Numbered from the stretch's first letter, positions 34,134 to 40,754 are shown. The stretch is DNA of 40,754 bases from an uncultured Clostridia bacterium (GCA_947624285.1 CANQJS010000013.1:1-40754); one strand, 5' to 3'. Notes: generated by a model from the sequence alone, not told the origin. Numbers and translations are program-made.

Positions 34134-35198
34134 GTGGTTAAGATCAAGAGGACTGTTTTCATTTTGCTTGTTTTACTGCCAATTCTCTGTAATCCCCTTA
34201 CTGTTTACGGGATGGACTCGTCCTTTGTGGACAGCTCGAATATGTGGAGCTGGTATTCGGAGGCGGACGCCGTTCATCTTGACGAGGAGAGCATAACATC
34301 CTTCGGCGGGGAATATACGGGAAGCATCAGCTACTTTTCCGACACTGAAAATAAGTGCTTTTATCTGCGTATATTTTACAGGGAAAGCAGTTTGACGAGC
34401 GAAAACAAAAGCGTTTATGTTGATTTTAATATTAAGAATCCGAGCCGTGTGTATCAATTTTCAGTTGATGAGAACGGCTTTTTTAATTGTGACGGGGAAA
34501 CCGAGAAATCGTTTAATGTTAAGACGAGCTTCGGCGCGGCAAGCGAACAGGGGCAGTTGCTGCTCGTGGGGATCGAGTTTAAGAACGGCAAGGATAAACT
34601 GCTTGACAACACGGTGGGCTTTAAGCTTTATGTAAACGGAAACATATACAACCTTAAAGGCGGATTGGTTTTGGAATTTTCCGAGCCCATAGCGGAAGTA
34701 AAACCGCCTTCGGATAAGAACGATACGCAAAACAACTCCGAAAAACCGACAAAGGCTTCCACCGAAAAGACAACCGAAAAGACGAAAGAAACGACCGGCG
34801 ACAAGAACAAGGTCACCGATAAGGGAGCGGCAACTTCCGAAAAGACGACCGCGGAAAAGACAACAAAGTACAAATACACCGGTCCTGCCGCCACTACCGC
34901 CGAGGCTGAAAAATACAGCTATACAAACTCTCAAAGCTACGAAACCGCGCAGGAGATCGCCGAGGAGGACGGCTTTACCGACGAACAGATACCCGAATAC
35001 GGTGAAGAGGCTTATGCCGATGATGCCGGTATAATAACCGTGAGTAGCGGTAACAAGGGGCGTTATTCACCGATATCAAAGGCGCTGCTTGCCTCGGCGG
35101 GCATAATGGCTGCGGCAGGCTTGGGAACGGTAATCTATTTTTCAAAAAAGGTAAGCGGGAATGAGCGAAAAGCAAAGTCCAAAGGAAAAACAGAATAA
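34134..35198 (+). CDS. secreted cell-surface protein with Thr/Lys-rich stalk and C-terminal membrane anchor
   Basis: 354 residues. Signal peptide about 1-26 (KIKR, hydrophobic core, cleavage near VYG). Extracellular domain about 27-190, rich in beta-strand patterns (GEYTGSISYFSDTENKCFYLRI, SVYVDFNIKNPSRVYQFSVDE), function not recognised. Low-complexity stalk about 192-260 of Lys, Thr, Glu and Asp repeats (KTTEKTKETTG). C-terminal helix about 317-336 (LLASAGIMAAAGLGTVIYF) with a basic tail, giving a type I anchored topology. The likely start is the GTG at 34134, with no good ribosome site; a MITE-family end lies 20 bp upstream and may have replaced the native leader. Overlaps the radC fragment by 38 bp. 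Confidence 0.75.
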   Translation: MVKIKRTVFILLVLLPILCNPLTVYGMDSSFVDSSNMWSWYSEADAVHLDEESITSFGGEYTGSISYFSDTENKCFYLRIFYRESSLTSENKSVYVDFNIKNPSRVYQFSVDENGFFNCDGETEKSFNVKTSFGAASEQGQLLLVGIEFKNGKDKLLDNTVGFKLYVNGNIYNLKGGLVLEFSEPIAEVKPPSDKNDTQNNSEKPTKASTEKTTEKTKETTGDKNKVTDKGAATSEKTTAEKTTKYKYTGPAATTAEAEKYSYTNSQSYETAQEIAEEDGFTDEQIPEYGEEAYADDAGIITVSSGNKGRYSPISKALLASAGIMAAAGLGTVIYFSKKVSGNERKAKSKGKTE

Positions 35199-35310
35199 TT
35201 ACGCAATCGGCCACCGCGAGAGGATGAGGTCTAAATATCTTGAAGAGGGCGCAGGCGCTTTTTCATATAGCCGAGCATTATATCTACGAGTGTCGCCTCA
35301 CTTGCTTTAG
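35161..35310 (+). pseudogene. radC: truncated radC (JAB-domain DNA repair protein) 5' fragment
   Basis: An ATG at 35161, inside the end of the surface-protein gene, opens a 49-codon frame. Its first 35 residues include NNYAIGHRERMRSKYLEEGA and GAFS, matching the conserved N-terminus of RadC. The expected continuation (D-x-E-L-L-E..., then the JAB metalloprotease-like domain) is missing: after GAFS the frame reads into unrelated sequence and stops at 35308-35310. No remaining radC sequence was seen to the right edge. The break point is near 35265. Confidence 0.7.
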
Positions 35311-35587
35311 GCTTTTTTTCGGAGAAATTCGGATGCCTCATTCCGTTTACTTAGTCTGTAAATCCGATTTTTAGCAATTTTGTTTTGATTCTCATCATTC
35401 TTCCATTCGTAAAGTTACGGTGTTTTTTGGCTGAACGGATAATATGATCTCTATCCATATCCACAAAATCCGCCTTTATTAGATTTTGCAAATTGCGTAT
35501 ACAAAACCTCCTTTGCGCTACAATTGCACAAAGGAGGTTTGTTTTCATCAAATTTGCGATTTTGAAATTTACGGATTTGCAGTTCAA
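35231..35587 (-). other. possible decayed minus-strand ORF with one in-frame stop
   Basis: A minus-strand frame open from 35587 to a stop at 35351-35353 continues in the same frame to a TAG at 35231-35233. It includes MDRDHIIRSAKKHRNFTNGR before the stop and EKKPKASEATLVDIMLGYMK after it. This could be one gene interrupted by a nonsense mutation, or chance. I recognise no family. It also contains the strong hairpin at 35504-35540, which argues against coding there. Confidence 0.2.
35504..35540. terminator. strong palindromic hairpin, possible terminator
   Basis: AAACCTCCTTTG (35504-35515) is the exact inverted repeat of CAAAGGAGGTTT (35529-35540), followed on the plus strand by GTTTTC and on the minus strand by TGTAT. 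It sits between the radC remnant and hipT. The weak T-tracts leave open that it is a relic of a mobile element end. Confidence 0.5.
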
Positions 35588-35634
35588 AGTGGTATTTCAA
35601 AAGTTTAGTGCTGCTTTTTAGCTATCTGCAATTT

Positions 35635-35667
35635 AGTCAAGTACTATTCGGTAAATCATACTTGACT
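35635..35667. repeat. inverted repeat at the 3' end of hipT
   Basis: AGTCAAGTA (35635-35643) and TACTTGACT (35659-35667) form a 9-bp stem with a 15-nt loop, 6 bp beyond the hipT stop codon. It may end or stabilise the hipBST transcript but lacks a T-run. Confidence 0.5.
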
Positions 35668-35672
35668 GAATT

Positions 35673-36626
35673 TTAATTCTCAAACACACTCATTCGTTCT
35701 TCCATAAGTGTAACAAATCTTTCTTTCAGATGATCCGGCATAAGTGAATCGTTACACATACTAATGAGTTTTCCTTTTTGAGATACTATCTTTTCAATCA
35801 TTTTTTCGGCGGAGCTGCGTGTGATTCCGCATTTCTCCGCAAAAACAAGAAAATCTTTCCTGTGAATATTTGCCTTTTTCCCGTTCATTGCAAGAGCAAA
35901 TTGCTCTTTGTCTTCGGGCATAATGACATTGACCGGAAGCAGATCATATGCCGGAGAAAGCACATATTTCCCGCTTCCTTCTTCCGTTTCAATGAGGGAA
36001 AAGTTTTTCAGGTGCATATCCGAATTGCCGACAACGAACGAAAACACCAAACGCCAATAGAGCTCCGTCATATCTAATCCGCTTCGTGATGAATATTGAT
36101 TGATAATTTTTGCGCAGCGTTCGTAAGAGCCCCTGTACTTATCCTGTGTAAGGCGCAAATCAAGCTGGCAGAAATCCTCCATCGCGAGCATTTGCACGGC
36201 ATTATTCTGAAATACTCGATCTACCCTTTTTGTAATATAAGCCGGACTGCCGTTTCCCATAATGAGCGCGTGGGGAACAGTCGAAATCCCTATGGCATCG
36301 GCCATCGTCATAACGAGCTGCTCAGCTTCCGGCAACGCTTCAAATTCGGCGACCTGCGGTTTCAGAATGTACCCCGTAGGATAATTCACCAGCGTAAGTC
36401 TCGGATTTCCCCCCTCGGAAAACAGATGCAAAGACAGTTTCTTTTGCACTCCGGGGACCGTATAGCCTTTGTTTGTACTTTCGGTTGCGAGAAGTTCCAA
36501 AGCCTTTTCATCTATTGCAATTTCGGGAAGTTTAGTTGTACCGAAGAATTTTTTGATACAGCTTTTGTGCCACCCAAAGTGCGTATTTTCAGTACGAAGC
36601 GGTTTCCCACAGCATAAACAATTCAT
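35673..36626 (-). CDS. hipT: HipT-type serine/threonine kinase toxin (HipA C-terminal-like)
   Basis: 317 residues from the ATG at 36626 (AGGGAGG 7 nt upstream). A Cys-rich head MNCLCCGKPL...GWHKSC may bind metal. The HipA kinase core follows: loop GYTVPGVQKKL (54-64), YILKP (K89), catalytic VGNSDMHLKNFSL (N201, D203, H205) and SPAYDLLP (metal-binding D228). HipA-like kinases stop growth by phosphorylating translation components; E. coli HipT targets tryptophanyl-tRNA synthetase, but the target here is unknown. It lacks the N-terminal domain of HipA, which is encoded separately upstream (hipS, 4-bp overlap). The loop TVP differs from the S-x-S autophosphorylation motif of known HipT. Confidence 0.87.
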   Translation of the reverse strand: MNCLCCGKPLRTENTHFGWHKSCIKKFFGTTKLPEIAIDEKALELLATESTNKGYTVPGVQKKLSLHLFSEGGNPRLTLVNYPTGYILKPQVAEFEALPEAEQLVMTMADAIGISTVPHALIMGNGSPAYITKRVDRVFQNNAVQMLAMEDFCQLDLRLTQDKYRGSYERCAKIINQYSSRSGLDMTELYWRLVFSFVVGNSDMHLKNFSLIETEEGSGKYVLSPAYDLLPVNVIMPEDKEQFALAMNGKKANIHRKDFLVFAEKCGITRSSAEKMIEKIVSQKGKLISMCNDSLMPDHLKERFVTLMEERMSVFEN

Positions 36627-36952
36627 ATACGATCCTCCCTTATGCTGACATTGCCGATTCCGTCCTTGCAGGCAACAAGCAGTAAGCCAAATCTGTCTTT
36701 TGTATCTATTTTCCAGTTTCGGCTCACAACACTGAGTAACCACCCCTCGGGGATCAATCCATCAAAAAACGGAAATAGAGTTTTAGATGTGTATGTTTTT
36801 TCGGAAAGCGGCAAGGTAAGCGATACGGCGCTCGCATTTTCACTGTTTAAATACTGCCTGTCATAAGCGAAAGAATACCCCGCATCTGTTTCACAAAGCT
36901 CTCCGGCAAAAACATTTCTTATATAAACATAGGCTGTTCTGAAAGCATCCAT
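36623..36952 (-). CDS. hipS: HipS-like protein (separate HipA N-terminal domain), probable antitoxin
   Basis: 109 residues equal to the N-terminal subdomain of HipA: YVYIRNVFAGELCETDAGYSFAYD, ASAVSLTLPLSEKTYTSKTLFPFFDGLIPEGWLL and DRFGLLLVACKDGIGNVSI. In E. coli HipBST this domain is a free protein, HipS, which neutralises the kinase HipT. Its ATG overlaps the hipB stop by one base (TAATG) and its stop overlaps the hipT ATG (ATGA), so the three proteins should be made in a coupled ratio. Confidence 0.87.
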   Translation of the reverse strand: MDAFRTAYVYIRNVFAGELCETDAGYSFAYDRQYLNSENASAVSLTLPLSEKTYTSKTLFPFFDGLIPEGWLLSVVSRNWKIDTKDRFGLLLVACKDGIGNVSIREDRI

Positions 36953-37155
36953 TATCTTTTATCCTTTCTGCCGGGAACGGCTTCCATATCAAACATCGAA
37001 AGTGCGGCGTTGACTTTATCCATCCTGACGGTTTCTTTTCCTTGCTCAAGTTCCCGAATAAAGCGAAGCCCCAAACCGGATCTAATTGCAAACTCTTCTT
37101 GAGTCAGACCTGCCGCCTTTCTGTTTTCTTTAATAAACTCAGCAATTTTATTCAC
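36952..37155 (-). CDS. hipB: HipB-like HTH antitoxin/repressor
   Basis: 67 residues, GTG start at 37155 with GAGGAG about 12 nt upstream. A Cro/C1 HTH occupies most of it: IAEFIKENRKAAGLTQEEFAIRSGLGLRFIRELEQGKETVRMDKVNAALSMF. The short C-terminal tail is basic (GRKDKR). It precedes hipS and hipT. Three palindromes upstream, one inside the promoter spacer, are the expected targets for autorepression, as HipB does in E. coli at inverted TATCC/GGATA sites. Confidence 0.88.
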   Translation of the reverse strand: MNKIAEFIKENRKAAGLTQEEFAIRSGLGLRFIRELEQGKETVRMDKVNAALSMFDMEAVPGRKDKR

Positions 37156-37189
37156 TGTAACATTATCTCCTCACACTAAATTCGCATAT

Positions 37190-37218
37190 ATTTTACACCC
37201 TAACGGGTATAAAGTCAA
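37190..37218 (-). promoter_or_regulatory. hipBST promoter with operator in the spacer
   Basis: Minus strand TTGACT (37213-37218), 17-bp spacer, TAAAAT (37190-37195), 35 nt before the hipB GTG. Operator 1 (37194-37211) fills the spacer and touches the -10, so bound HipB would exclude RNA polymerase. Confidence 0.75.
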
Positions 37219-37294
37219 GTTTATTTCACAATTATTATACCCTATAAGGTATAAAATTATGCTTATTATTTTTAAATATACCCTATCGGTTATA
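37194..37294. promoter_or_regulatory. three palindromic HipB operator candidates
   Basis: TACACCCTAACGGGTATA (37194-37211), TATACCCTATAAGGTATA (37236-37253) and TATACCCTATCGGTTATA (37277-37294) share the consensus TATACC-CTANNN-GGTATA. Their starts are 42 and 41 bp apart, i.e. about four helical turns, placing all three on one face of the DNA. Confidence 0.82.
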
Positions 37295-37446
37295 AAATAT
37301 ACAAAACATCCTTTGATATTCACCTTGCCGGCGGTGTTTTCTTGTAAATTACACGCAAATTTCAGACGCCGAGTATAAGATATAAAACCGCCCTCGGTTT
37401 TTGTCTTCGTTCTTCCTCTCTATCCCTTGTAAATCCGCAATAATCC

Positions 37447-37475
37447 TTGATTGTCAAGGCAAAATTCGGTATACT
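37447..37475 (+). promoter_or_regulatory. promoter upstream of plus-strand cassette
   Basis: TTGATT (37447-37452), 17-bp spacer, TATACT (37470-37475). The 37296-37660 stretch otherwise holds no clear gene. It contains two very short frames (37526-37603 and 37624-37671) that look like leader or decay products. Confidence 0.5.
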
Positions 37476-37660
37476 AAAGTGTATAGTTATAATTACCCGA
37501 AAGCAAATATAATTATCTGCTTGCAATGGAGCGCAGCCCCGTGAAAGATATCCATAGCTACTACTATGAGGGTTATATGACATTTAAGACGGAAGAATTA
37601 TGATAACGAAACGAGGTGCAAATATGCCGGATAAGAATTGGCAATTTGAACTTGAAAAAT

Positions 37661-37930
37661 ATGCATGTTGATTTTGTGGATGAAAACGCTTCTCAAAGTA
37701 TCAATACTAAAGCTCCAAAGTATCAATTTGATACTTTAGACTGTTCTTTAGAAGAACTTGCAGTTTTAGAATTGGTTGCAAAGAGGCCTACAATGAAACA
37801 ACAAGAGCTTGTTGAAGCAACCGGAAAATCAATCGCAACAATCAAACGAATTATGAAATCGCTGCATGATAAAAATTATATCCGCCGTGAAAGCGGCAAA
37901 CGCTACGGCAAGTGGGAAGTTTTGGTTTAA
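37661..37930 (+). CDS. short winged-helix DNA-binding protein, possibly a truncated regulator
   Basis: 89 residues from the ATG at 37661; the frame is open back to a GTG at 37616. Residues about 33-89 form a winged helix: LEELAVLELVAKRPTMKQQE, VEATGKSIATIKRIMKSLHD, YIRRESGKRYGKWEVL. This pattern is common at the C-terminus of AlbA_2/AAA_4-type regulators and no such N-terminal domain is present, so it may be a remnant. A better ribosome site (ACGAGG) precedes an ATG at 37624 in another frame, giving a 15-residue peptide that overlaps this ATG. It precedes the nuclease-like gene by 97 bp on the same strand. Confidence 0.55.
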   Translation: MHVDFVDENASQSINTKAPKYQFDTLDCSLEELAVLELVAKRPTMKQQELVEATGKSIATIKRIMKSLHDKNYIRRESGKRYGKWEVLV

Positions 37931-38027
37931 AAATCTTATTATCCCGCATATATCTTTTTCTCAAGTTAGCAATGCAAAAATCAATGTAACTAAAAAAGTT
38001 GTATTTGGTGAATAAGGAGCAATTACT

Positions 38028-39107
38028 GTGAACATACAAAAACTTAATTCGGCAATAGCTGAGTTCACAAAGAAAAAGAAGTCCAATGCTGCATATTACG
38101 AAGAAAATTGGGCTGAACGCAAAGAGCGCAAGGAATACTATCAGTTTTTTACTAAGGACAAGCTTTTGGCTATGACTGAGGAGGAATTTTTAGAGTACAT
38201 CAGCAAGCTGTGGTCTATGCTTATTTGGGGCAACAAGAAATATGTTGTTGACAAACTAATCGCAGACAACGGTTTTGCTACACTCAAAAAGCAGTTGGCT
38301 GAATTATTATATGGTACAAATTCTATCGAAAAGCGTTGGAATGTATTTTTGAAATCTATAAAGGGTATGGGACCCGCAACTATCAGCGAGTTGCTTACAT
38401 ACGCAAACCCGCAGGAATATGTAATCTTTAATAAGACAACTATACTTTGTTATGGTTATCTTGGTATTCCCGATATGCCAAAATACAACTATCAGTATAC
38501 CGGAAAAAAGTATGCGGAAGTATGTGCTATTGCAAAAGAGATCGCCGCGGAACTCAAGAAAGCCGGTGCAGATGATTATGATCTTTTGGCGGTGGATTAC
38601 TTTGTGTGGGATGAGATCCTACCTCTTGCTGAAAAGAAAACTCCTGAAACACCTGCTACATCCGAAACAAAGAAACCTGCTACTGTAAACGATTCCAAAT
38701 CTCTGCACAATGAGATTAAAGAAAAACTGGTAGCTATCGGAGAGCTTCTTGGATTTGATAGCCGTTCCGAAGTCAAAATTACTACCGGAGCAGTTGTAGA
38801 TGCCGTTTGGGAAGCTAAAATCGGCAATATGGGTAAAGCAATCTATGTGTTTGAGGTACAGTCTAAAGGTTCAATAGACAGCCTTATCCTGAACCTCAAA
38901 AAAGCACAAAGCAACGCCGCAGTTCAGGCAGTTGTTGCCGTTGCCGATGAAGAGCAACTCGCAAAGATCATAAGCGAAAGTGCAGGAGTTATTGACGAAA
39001 AATCGCTCCGTACATGGGATTCTGAAGATGTCTTAGCTGTATACGATTCCCTCGTCAGGGCTCACGAGTCAATTAACAAACTGGCTTTAGTGCCGGAAAG
39101 CTTTTAA
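38028..39107 (+). CDS. HhH-like / PD-(D/E)XK-like nuclease, candidate defence protein
   Basis: 359 residues, GTG start with AAGGAG 8 nt upstream. Residues about 40-200 form a helical domain with a helix-hairpin-helix-like segment (IKGMGPATISELLTYANP, 111-128) and DLLAVDYFVWDEILPL (185-200), reminiscent of the N-terminal modules of McrB-type and related restriction proteins. A Pro/Thr/Lys linker (203-222) leads to a C-terminal domain with VVDAVWEAK (D258) and YVFEVQSKGS (E276, Q278), the layout of a PD-(D/E)XK nuclease with Gln for Lys. No methylase or AAA partner is nearby. Function is inferred from motifs. Confidence 0.6.
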   Translation: MNIQKLNSAIAEFTKKKKSNAAYYEENWAERKERKEYYQFFTKDKLLAMTEEEFLEYISKLWSMLIWGNKKYVVDKLIADNGFATLKKQLAELLYGTNSIEKRWNVFLKSIKGMGPATISELLTYANPQEYVIFNKTTILCYGYLGIPDMPKYNYQYTGKKYAEVCAIAKEIAAELKKAGADDYDLLAVDYFVWDEILPLAEKKTPETPATSETKKPATVNDSKSLHNEIKEKLVAIGELLGFDSRSEVKITTGAVVDAVWEAKIGNMGKAIYVFEVQSKGSIDSLILNLKKAQSNAAVQAVVAVADEEQLAKIISESAGVIDEKSLRTWDSEDVLAVYDSLVRAHESINKLALVPESF

Positions 39108-39135
39108 TTATTATAATTTTCTAAAGGAACGACAA

Positions 39136-40404
39136 ATGGAAATCAGAATTATTGATCCTGACGGCAATATATTTGATACTATTACAGTACCAAATGAAGA
39201 TGATATAAATGATATTTCAGATAATTGCGAAAAAGAGTTTAATGGACTATTAAACCCGTCTTTTTGTCAAGACTTTCGTGAAGCGATAAATTCATCGCCT
39301 ATATTCAGTGAAGATCCTATGTATATGGCACAGTACAATCTTTCATGCGCTGTTATGGACCGGCTGGATACTTGCATTGAAAAGCTGAATAAATATGGCG
39401 AATATCCCGATTCAGAAGAAGATTTCCTTGTATTTATGATGTTTGCTTCTATGGCAACTGATGCAGTTAAAGAAATTTTAGCTCAATTAGGAATATGTAA
39501 AAAGAAAGATCCAATCAACAATTCCGATGAGGATTATAAATACTTTAGAGAGGCATATCTCAATTCTTCAATTTTCAACCCTGACGCTGATATTCCTACT
39601 GATGAAGAATTCTTTCAGTATTTCAGATCTCTGAGTTTTGCACACCCTGCCGAAACAAGCCGCCCAAAATTTCTGCGCAAAGGAGAAACACAGTATTCGC
39701 CTTGGGTTATTGTGAATCGTGAAGTAATGCGGCATAGAGATTGCGATGATGAGGTCGGTATCCGTATTTATACCTCCTTGGAAGAACATGAATTAGATTT
39801 CTTAATATCTTTTTCAATTTTAAAAGACTATGTTCGTTCGAGATACGAAAGAATATCGTTAGCAACAAAATGGGTATATGAGCAAATAAATGCCGCTAAA
39901 ACAGAGTGGAAATCAAAAAAGATTAACCGTAATCAGACTCCTTTGGAAGTATTAAAAGAAATAAGAAAAACACTTGCCGATCGCTATGAAACAAATTATT
40001 CCATTGAAGAACTTATTCGATATATGGAATGTGAACTAACCGACATGTCAAACGAAAAAGCAGTAAACACATATAGGAATGTAATTTCTAATACTATTCC
40101 CAGTATCTGTGATGCCGTTGACAATCTATATCATCCTTTAGTAGAAGAATTGTGTGGTAATCTATTCAAGCGTCCCAAAAATATGCATCAAATGGCTGGA
40201 TATCAACTTGAAAAGATTTTTTGCTATTTAGGCAATACCGGATCGCCGGATGGTTTGTCCAATGTGTCGTGGGGCTTACAGCAAGCTAAAAACTTTTCCG
40301 AATCATTCGCTAAAAAATGGGTTAATATCGATATCGACAAAATGTCTCATACTGAGATTCAGTTGCTGGTTAGGGTGGCTTGCTTTATGGAAAGTATCCA
40401 ATAA
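39136..40404 (+). CDS. unrecognised 422-residue protein downstream of nuclease-like gene
   Basis: I do not recognise this family. It is soluble, acidic and mostly alpha-helical by composition, with no signal or membrane segment. The N-terminal region starts MEIRIIDPDGNIFDTITVPN, a short beta-hairpin-like stretch. The middle carries SPWVIVNREVMRHRDCDDEVGIRIYTSLEEHELDFLI, and the C-terminal quarter YQLEKIFCYLGNTGSPDGLSNVSWGLQQAKNFSESFAKKW is predicted helical. AAAGGAA precedes the ATG, 28 bp after the nuclease-like gene, so the two are probably co-transcribed. Base composition is AT-rich like its neighbour and unlike the first 33 kb. Confidence 0.75.
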   Translation: MEIRIIDPDGNIFDTITVPNEDDINDISDNCEKEFNGLLNPSFCQDFREAINSSPIFSEDPMYMAQYNLSCAVMDRLDTCIEKLNKYGEYPDSEEDFLVFMMFASMATDAVKEILAQLGICKKKDPINNSDEDYKYFREAYLNSSIFNPDADIPTDEEFFQYFRSLSFAHPAETSRPKFLRKGETQYSPWVIVNREVMRHRDCDDEVGIRIYTSLEEHELDFLISFSILKDYVRSRYERISLATKWVYEQINAAKTEWKSKKINRNQTPLEVLKEIRKTLADRYETNYSIEELIRYMECELTDMSNEKAVNTYRNVISNTIPSICDAVDNLYHPLVEELCGNLFKRPKNMHQMAGYQLEKIFCYLGNTGSPDGLSNVSWGLQQAKNFSESFAKKWVNIDIDKMSHTEIQLLVRVACFMESIQ

Positions 40405-40414
40405 CGGATCTTGA

Positions 40415-40612
40415 TTTTTAATAGGCGGAAACATAAAAGATGGCAAAATTATTTTAGATGAGTCCGATGTGTTTTTGCCGTCAAAATATGACGATAATGA
40501 TAAAAGAGTTCAAACTTTGAAAATCGTTCAGCGTTTGGATGTTTCACCGACCTTGCAGGAGGATCAAAGAATCGTTTTTTCCATTGCAAAATCAAAAAAT
40601 TACGCCTTGTGA
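40415..40612 (+). pseudogene. coding remnant ending in the right direct repeat
   Basis: A frame without a usable start codon is open from the TGA at 40412-40414 to a TGA at 40610-40612. Its first part, GGNIKDGKIILDESDVFLPS then KYDDNDKRVQTLKIVQRLDV, looks like real protein sequence. The last about 20 codons lie in the direct repeat, whose left copy gives the similar RIVFSIAKSKN. Probably a 3' gene fragment; the family is not recognised. Confidence 0.35.
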
Positions 40613-40754
40613 ATATATTGTCAAAAAGAGGAGTAATTTTTTAAAAATCGCCAAAAAAAGATAAAAGAAACAAAAATGTGTCGAATTTCTTACAAAGGTA
40701 TAACAATAGGGGGCAAAAAAGGTTTCGCAGGGATTACGACAATTTTCAGGTTTA
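40550..40754 (+). repeat. about 200-bp direct repeat, right copy, runs off edge
   Basis: Second copy of the sequence at 33783-33985 in the same orientation, with about 10% differences and a few 1-2-bp indels. It continues past the end of the window, so its right boundary is unknown. Together the copies bracket the 6.6 kb that hold the surface protein, radC remnant, hipBST and the AT-rich cassette. Confidence 0.9.

Noticed and set aside
37470-37485. TATAC-N6-GTATA inverted repeat overlapping the -10 of the plus-strand cassette promoter, considered as a fourth HipB site
   Set aside because: The half-sites are two bases closer than in the three HipB operators and lack the CC/GG pairs, so it is probably not the same site.
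37526-37603. 25-codon ORF beginning MERSPVKDIHSYY, considered as a leader peptide or antitoxin
   Set aside because: No ribosome site and no recognisable family; too short to support from sequence alone.
33783-40754. CRISPR array or integrative element with integrase
   Set aside because: No short spaced repeats, no cas genes, and no integrase, recombinase or transposase frame was found in the window.

Overview
The window looks like chromosomal DNA of a Gram-positive anaerobe of the class Clostridia, probably Ruminococcaceae/Oscillospiraceae-like. This is inferred from strong AGGAGG ribosome sites, SigA promoters with 17-18 bp spacing, the LL-diaminopimelate aminotransferase route, a GlgC/GlgD pair, rubrerythrin, an L10 leader and Firmicutes-type L33/SecE/NusG. 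No database search was possible, so all family names come from motifs and length.

Layout. 1-3.5 kb (minus strand): the end of an RHS-repeat reading frame, then a hexuronate catabolism operon uxaC-kdgK-eda with a palindrome inside its promoter. 3.6-4.2 kb: a LOG-family nucleotide hydrolase. 4.3-8.1 kb (minus): rpmG-secE-nusG-rplK-rplA and, from its own promoter and L10 leader, rplJ-rplL. The block ends in a terminator with no rpoB behind it. 8.1-10.8 kb: two overlapping FAD-dependent oxidoreductase genes. 11-14.1 kb: a nucleotidyltransferase-like protein, a GH43-type glycosidase, a small XRE regulator and a divergent membrane-anchored DUF5067-like protein. 14.2-19.1 kb (minus): an operon of an ANTAR protein with a degenerate receiver, dapF, dapL, purC and purB. 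19.1-19.4 kb: a MITE-like element. 19.7-25.3 kb: glycogen operon glgB-glgC-glgD-glgA. 25.4-26.9 kb: a membrane-anchored Vps62-like protein. 27-33.4 kb (minus): a CorA-type transporter, rubrerythrin, a P-type ATPase-like protein lacking its catalytic motifs, rlmB, and hisH-hisF.

From 33.6 kb the character changes. A tRNA-Ser(CGA) with terminator is followed by a roughly 200-bp sequence that recurs as a direct copy at the right edge of the window (33783-33985 and 40550-40754). Between the copies lie a second, inverted piece of the MITE family, a cell-surface protein, a truncated radC, a three-gene toxin-antitoxin locus of HipBST type (hipB-hipS-hipT, minus strand) with three evenly spaced palindromic operators, and an AT-rich plus-strand cassette. 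That cassette has a short winged-helix ORF, a protein joining a helix-hairpin-helix-like region to a PD-(D/E)XK-like domain, and a 422-residue protein I do not recognise. This reads as an accessory, possibly defence-related island.

The best candidates for something new are the 37.6-40.4 kb cassette, the catalytically degenerate P-type ATPase-like protein, and the island-flanking repeat, which carries a Spo0A-box-like motif ahead of a possible -10 element. The HipBST locus belongs to a known class but has a notable operator layout and a variant kinase loop.
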